Shown here: piece after piece, positions 62,584 to 64,000 of the stretch | Position numbering within the stretch: position 1 is the stretch's first letter | How the letters are laid out: every line of letters starts with the position of its first letter | From: Tenacibaculum jejuense | GTDB lineage: Bacteria; Bacteroidota; Bacteroidia; Flavobacteriales; Flavobacteriaceae | Length of the DNA: 64,000 nt | Direction: 5' to 3' | Assembly: GCF_900198195.1 (NCBI RefSeq) | Contig: NZ_LT899436.1 | Coordinates: forward strand, 806,001 to 870,000 | Notes under the pieces: model-generated | What the model saw: only the letters and a program-made list of their open reading frames with translations | Databases searched by the model: none | Told to the model about the DNA's origin: nothing | Program-made: the position numbers and the translations under genes

Positions 62584-62690
62584 AGTAATTCAGTTTTTAA
62601 TGATGAGTAACGTGTAAACAAAACGCATACCAAACTTCAGTAGAATTTAGTTTAGTTTAATTTTTGCCAAGTCACCAGAATATTAATTTT

Positions 62691-62741
62691 GATTACTGAT
62701 TACTGATTACTGATTACTGATTACTGATTACTGATTACTGA
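62691..62741. repeat. Seven tandem copies of GATTACT
   Basis: Seven perfect head-to-tail GATTACT heptamers (62691-62739) are followed by GA. The tract starts 1 bp after the stop of the phosphopantetheinyl transferase gene and lies ~108 bp upstream of the lipoprotein ATG, on the same strand as both. Perfect short repeats mutate by slippage; here copy changes would alter spacing or transcript structure, not a reading frame. Confidence 0.95.
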
Positions 62742-62742
62742 A

Positions 62743-63369
62743 TCACAACGCATACACACAAGTAAAATCCTCAATCTCTAAGAAGTTAATATCAAAGTTA
62801 GAAGTTGTTCCTTCATATAGAATTTTTCCAGTAGTAGTATCGTTTTCAAAAGAGAAATCCTCTACATAAATATGATCTAGAAAAAGTAATTTTTTCTTTC
62901 CATAAATTTTATACAAACTCTCTTTAGCTCCCCAAACAATAGTTAATTTGCTAACCAAAGCATCATGATTTGCAATAGATTTATATTCTTCAATTGGAGT
63001 AAACTTATGCGCAATTTTCACAATCTTATCACGTCGTTTTTCGATATCTATACCTACTTTTTTTTCTTTAGAAACAATCAATGCAGAAAAAGTAAAAGAA
63101 TGGGTAATAGAAATATGAGTTCCGTCTTTTAAATGCGGTTTACCAAACTCATCATAAAATAAATCATGATCCTCATAACCAACTTCTCTAAGTAAATGAC
63201 GTACACTTAAGAAACCTCTTTGATGTAAATCAGATTTCATATTAGAAACACGTTTCAAGCTCTGAGAAGTAAGATTTGTACCTTGAAATAAGTCATCATA
63301 AGACTCTTCAATCTTCCAAATCAAAACTTTAGCAGTATTATTAACAGTTATTGTTTTGTATAGAGGCAT
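62743..63369 (-). CDS. 4'-phosphopantetheinyl transferase (Sfp-type)
   Basis: A 208-aa enzyme that moves the 4'-phosphopantetheine arm from CoA to carrier proteins. The family motifs are visible: GKPHLKDGTHISITHSFTFSALIVS, the magnesium-binding VGIDIE, and the WGAKESLYK motif with catalytic Glu and Lys. Length fits Sfp/AcpT-type enzymes. It is divergent from ahcY across a 62-bp gap. No polyketide or non-ribosomal peptide genes are near, so its carrier-protein partner is elsewhere. Confidence 0.93.
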   Translation of the reverse strand: MPLYKTITVNNTAKVLIWKIEESYDDLFQGTNLTSQSLKRVSNMKSDLHQRGFLSVRHLLREVGYEDHDLFYDEFGKPHLKDGTHISITHSFTFSALIVSKEKKVGIDIEKRRDKIVKIAHKFTPIEEYKSIANHDALVSKLTIVWGAKESLYKIYGKKKLLFLDHIYVEDFSFENDTTTGKILYEGTTSNFDINFLEIEDFTCVYAL

Positions 63370-63388
63370 GTTTTAGAAAGTTATTTTG

Positions 63389-63396
63389 TAATTTTG
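63389..63396 (+). promoter_or_regulatory. -7 box of ahcY
   Basis: TAATTTTG matches TAnnTTTG and lies 35 bases before the ahcY ATG. No good -33 TTG is seen, and the short leader has no riboswitch. Confidence 0.55.
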
Positions 63397-63431
63397 CGAC
63401 TCAAATTCAAGAAAAATAAAGATACAAAAAT

Positions 63432-64000
63432 ATGAGCACAAAAACCGCTGCGTATGTTCCTTACAAAGTTAAAGATATTTCTTTAGCAGATTGGGGAAGA
63501 AAAGAAATCGAATTAGCCGAAGCAGAAATGCCAGGTTTAATGAGTTTACGTGAGGAGTATAAAGATGAGCAACCTTTAAAAGGAGCAAGAATTGCAGGAT
63601 GTTTACACATGACGATTCAAACTGCGGTTTTAATTGAAACTTTACAAGCTTTAGGAGCTGAGGTTACTTGGAGTTCTTGTAACATTTTCTCTACTCAAGA
63701 TCAAGCTGCTGCTGCAATCGCTGCTGCTGGTACTCCAGTTTATGCTTGGAAAGGAATGAACGAAGAGGAATTCGATTGGTGTATCGAACAAACGTTATTC
63801 TTCGGAGAAGAGAAGAAGCCATTAAACATGATCTTAGATGATGGAGGTGATTTAACAAACATGGTATTAGATAAATATCCAGAATTAGCTGAAGGAATCA
63901 ACGGATTATCTGAAGAAACTACAACTGGAGTTCATCGTTTATACGAAAGAGTAAAGAACGGAACTTTACCAATGCCTGCAATTAACGTAAATGATTCTGT
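63432..64000 (+). CDS. ahcY: Adenosylhomocysteinase, 3'-truncated by window edge
   Basis: The first 189 codons of S-adenosylhomocysteine hydrolase, which splits S-adenosylhomocysteine into homocysteine and adenosine and keeps methylation running. Clear family marks are [21 protein letters not shown], the [18 protein letters not shown] segment (substrate site) and [11 protein letters not shown]. The ATG at 63432 is supported by the -7 box upstream and the normal N-terminus ([20 protein letters not shown]). It runs off the right end of the window. Confidence 0.96.
   Translation, partial: MSTKTAAYVPYKVKDISLADWGRKEIELAEAEMPGLMSLREEYKDEQPLKGARIAGCLHMTIQTAVLIETLQALGAEVTWSSCNIFSTQDQAAAAIAAAGTPVYAWKGMNEEEFDWCIEQTLFFGEEKKPLNMILDDGGDLTNMVLDKYPELAEGINGLSEETTTGVHRLYERVKNGTLPMPAINVNDS

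Noticed and set aside
62691..62741. CRISPR array
   Set aside because: Repeats are 7 bp, adjacent, with no spacers and no cas genes nearby.
63369..63431. SAM or SAH riboswitch before ahcY
   Set aside because: The leader after the -7 box is only ~30 nt and has no aptamer motifs.

Overview
The window is AT-rich DNA from a member of the Bacteroidota, most likely a marine Flavobacteriaceae. The evidence is the Bacteroidota promoter box TAnnTTTG in front of many genes, T9SS type A sorting domains, SprB repeats, a TANFOR domain, alternative complex III next to a caa3/aa3-type oxidase, and TonB receptors with a CarboxypepD_reg-like domain. Genus cannot be fixed from the sequence alone.

Layout. 1-4.3 kb: the end of a T9SS-secreted protein, tRNA-Gln, a LuxR-type response regulator, a small lipoprotein overlapping a membrane protein, and a signal-less amidase. 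4.4-9.3 kb: the rimP-nusA-infB operon, with a terminator-like hairpin in its leader and two perfect hairpins between nusA and infB. 9.5-34.1 kb: a six-gene, 24.6-kb exported-protein operon. It encodes a 1583-aa beta-rich protein of no known family, an FN3 protein, a SprB-repeat protein with a T9SS C-terminal signal, a PKD lipoprotein, a 2927-aa TANFOR-domain protein, and an outer-membrane beta-barrel protein. The 2927-aa protein carries a string of toxin-like domains: a zincin motif, two caspase-like domains, two ADP-ribosyltransferases and an EndoU nuclease. This is the most notable locus in the window.

34.1-40.1 kb: a small cysteine-motif membrane protein, then a four-gene redox/lipid operon (desaturase-reductase-ferredoxin fusion, GMC oxidase, old-yellow-enzyme-like oxidoreductase, TetR regulator). 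The operon is driven by a promoter with a perfect 12-bp inverted repeat that is probably the TetR operator. 40.1-52.3 kb: a SPOR protein and the respiratory operon actABCDEF-coxBA. 52.4-57 kb: ruvB, a SulP transporter, a persulfide-dioxygenase/rhodanese fusion and a rhodanese lipoprotein, probably handling sulfur.

57-61.6 kb, minus strand: a thiamine uptake group. A TPP riboswitch with its own terminator controls a TonB receptor. Upstream lie arfB, a NadR-like kinase, a PnuC-type transporter and a thiamine-binding protein, the last three overlapping one another. 61.6-64 kb: an unknown lipoprotein, a seven-copy GATTACT repeat, a phosphopantetheinyl transferase, and the start of ahcY, which runs off the window.
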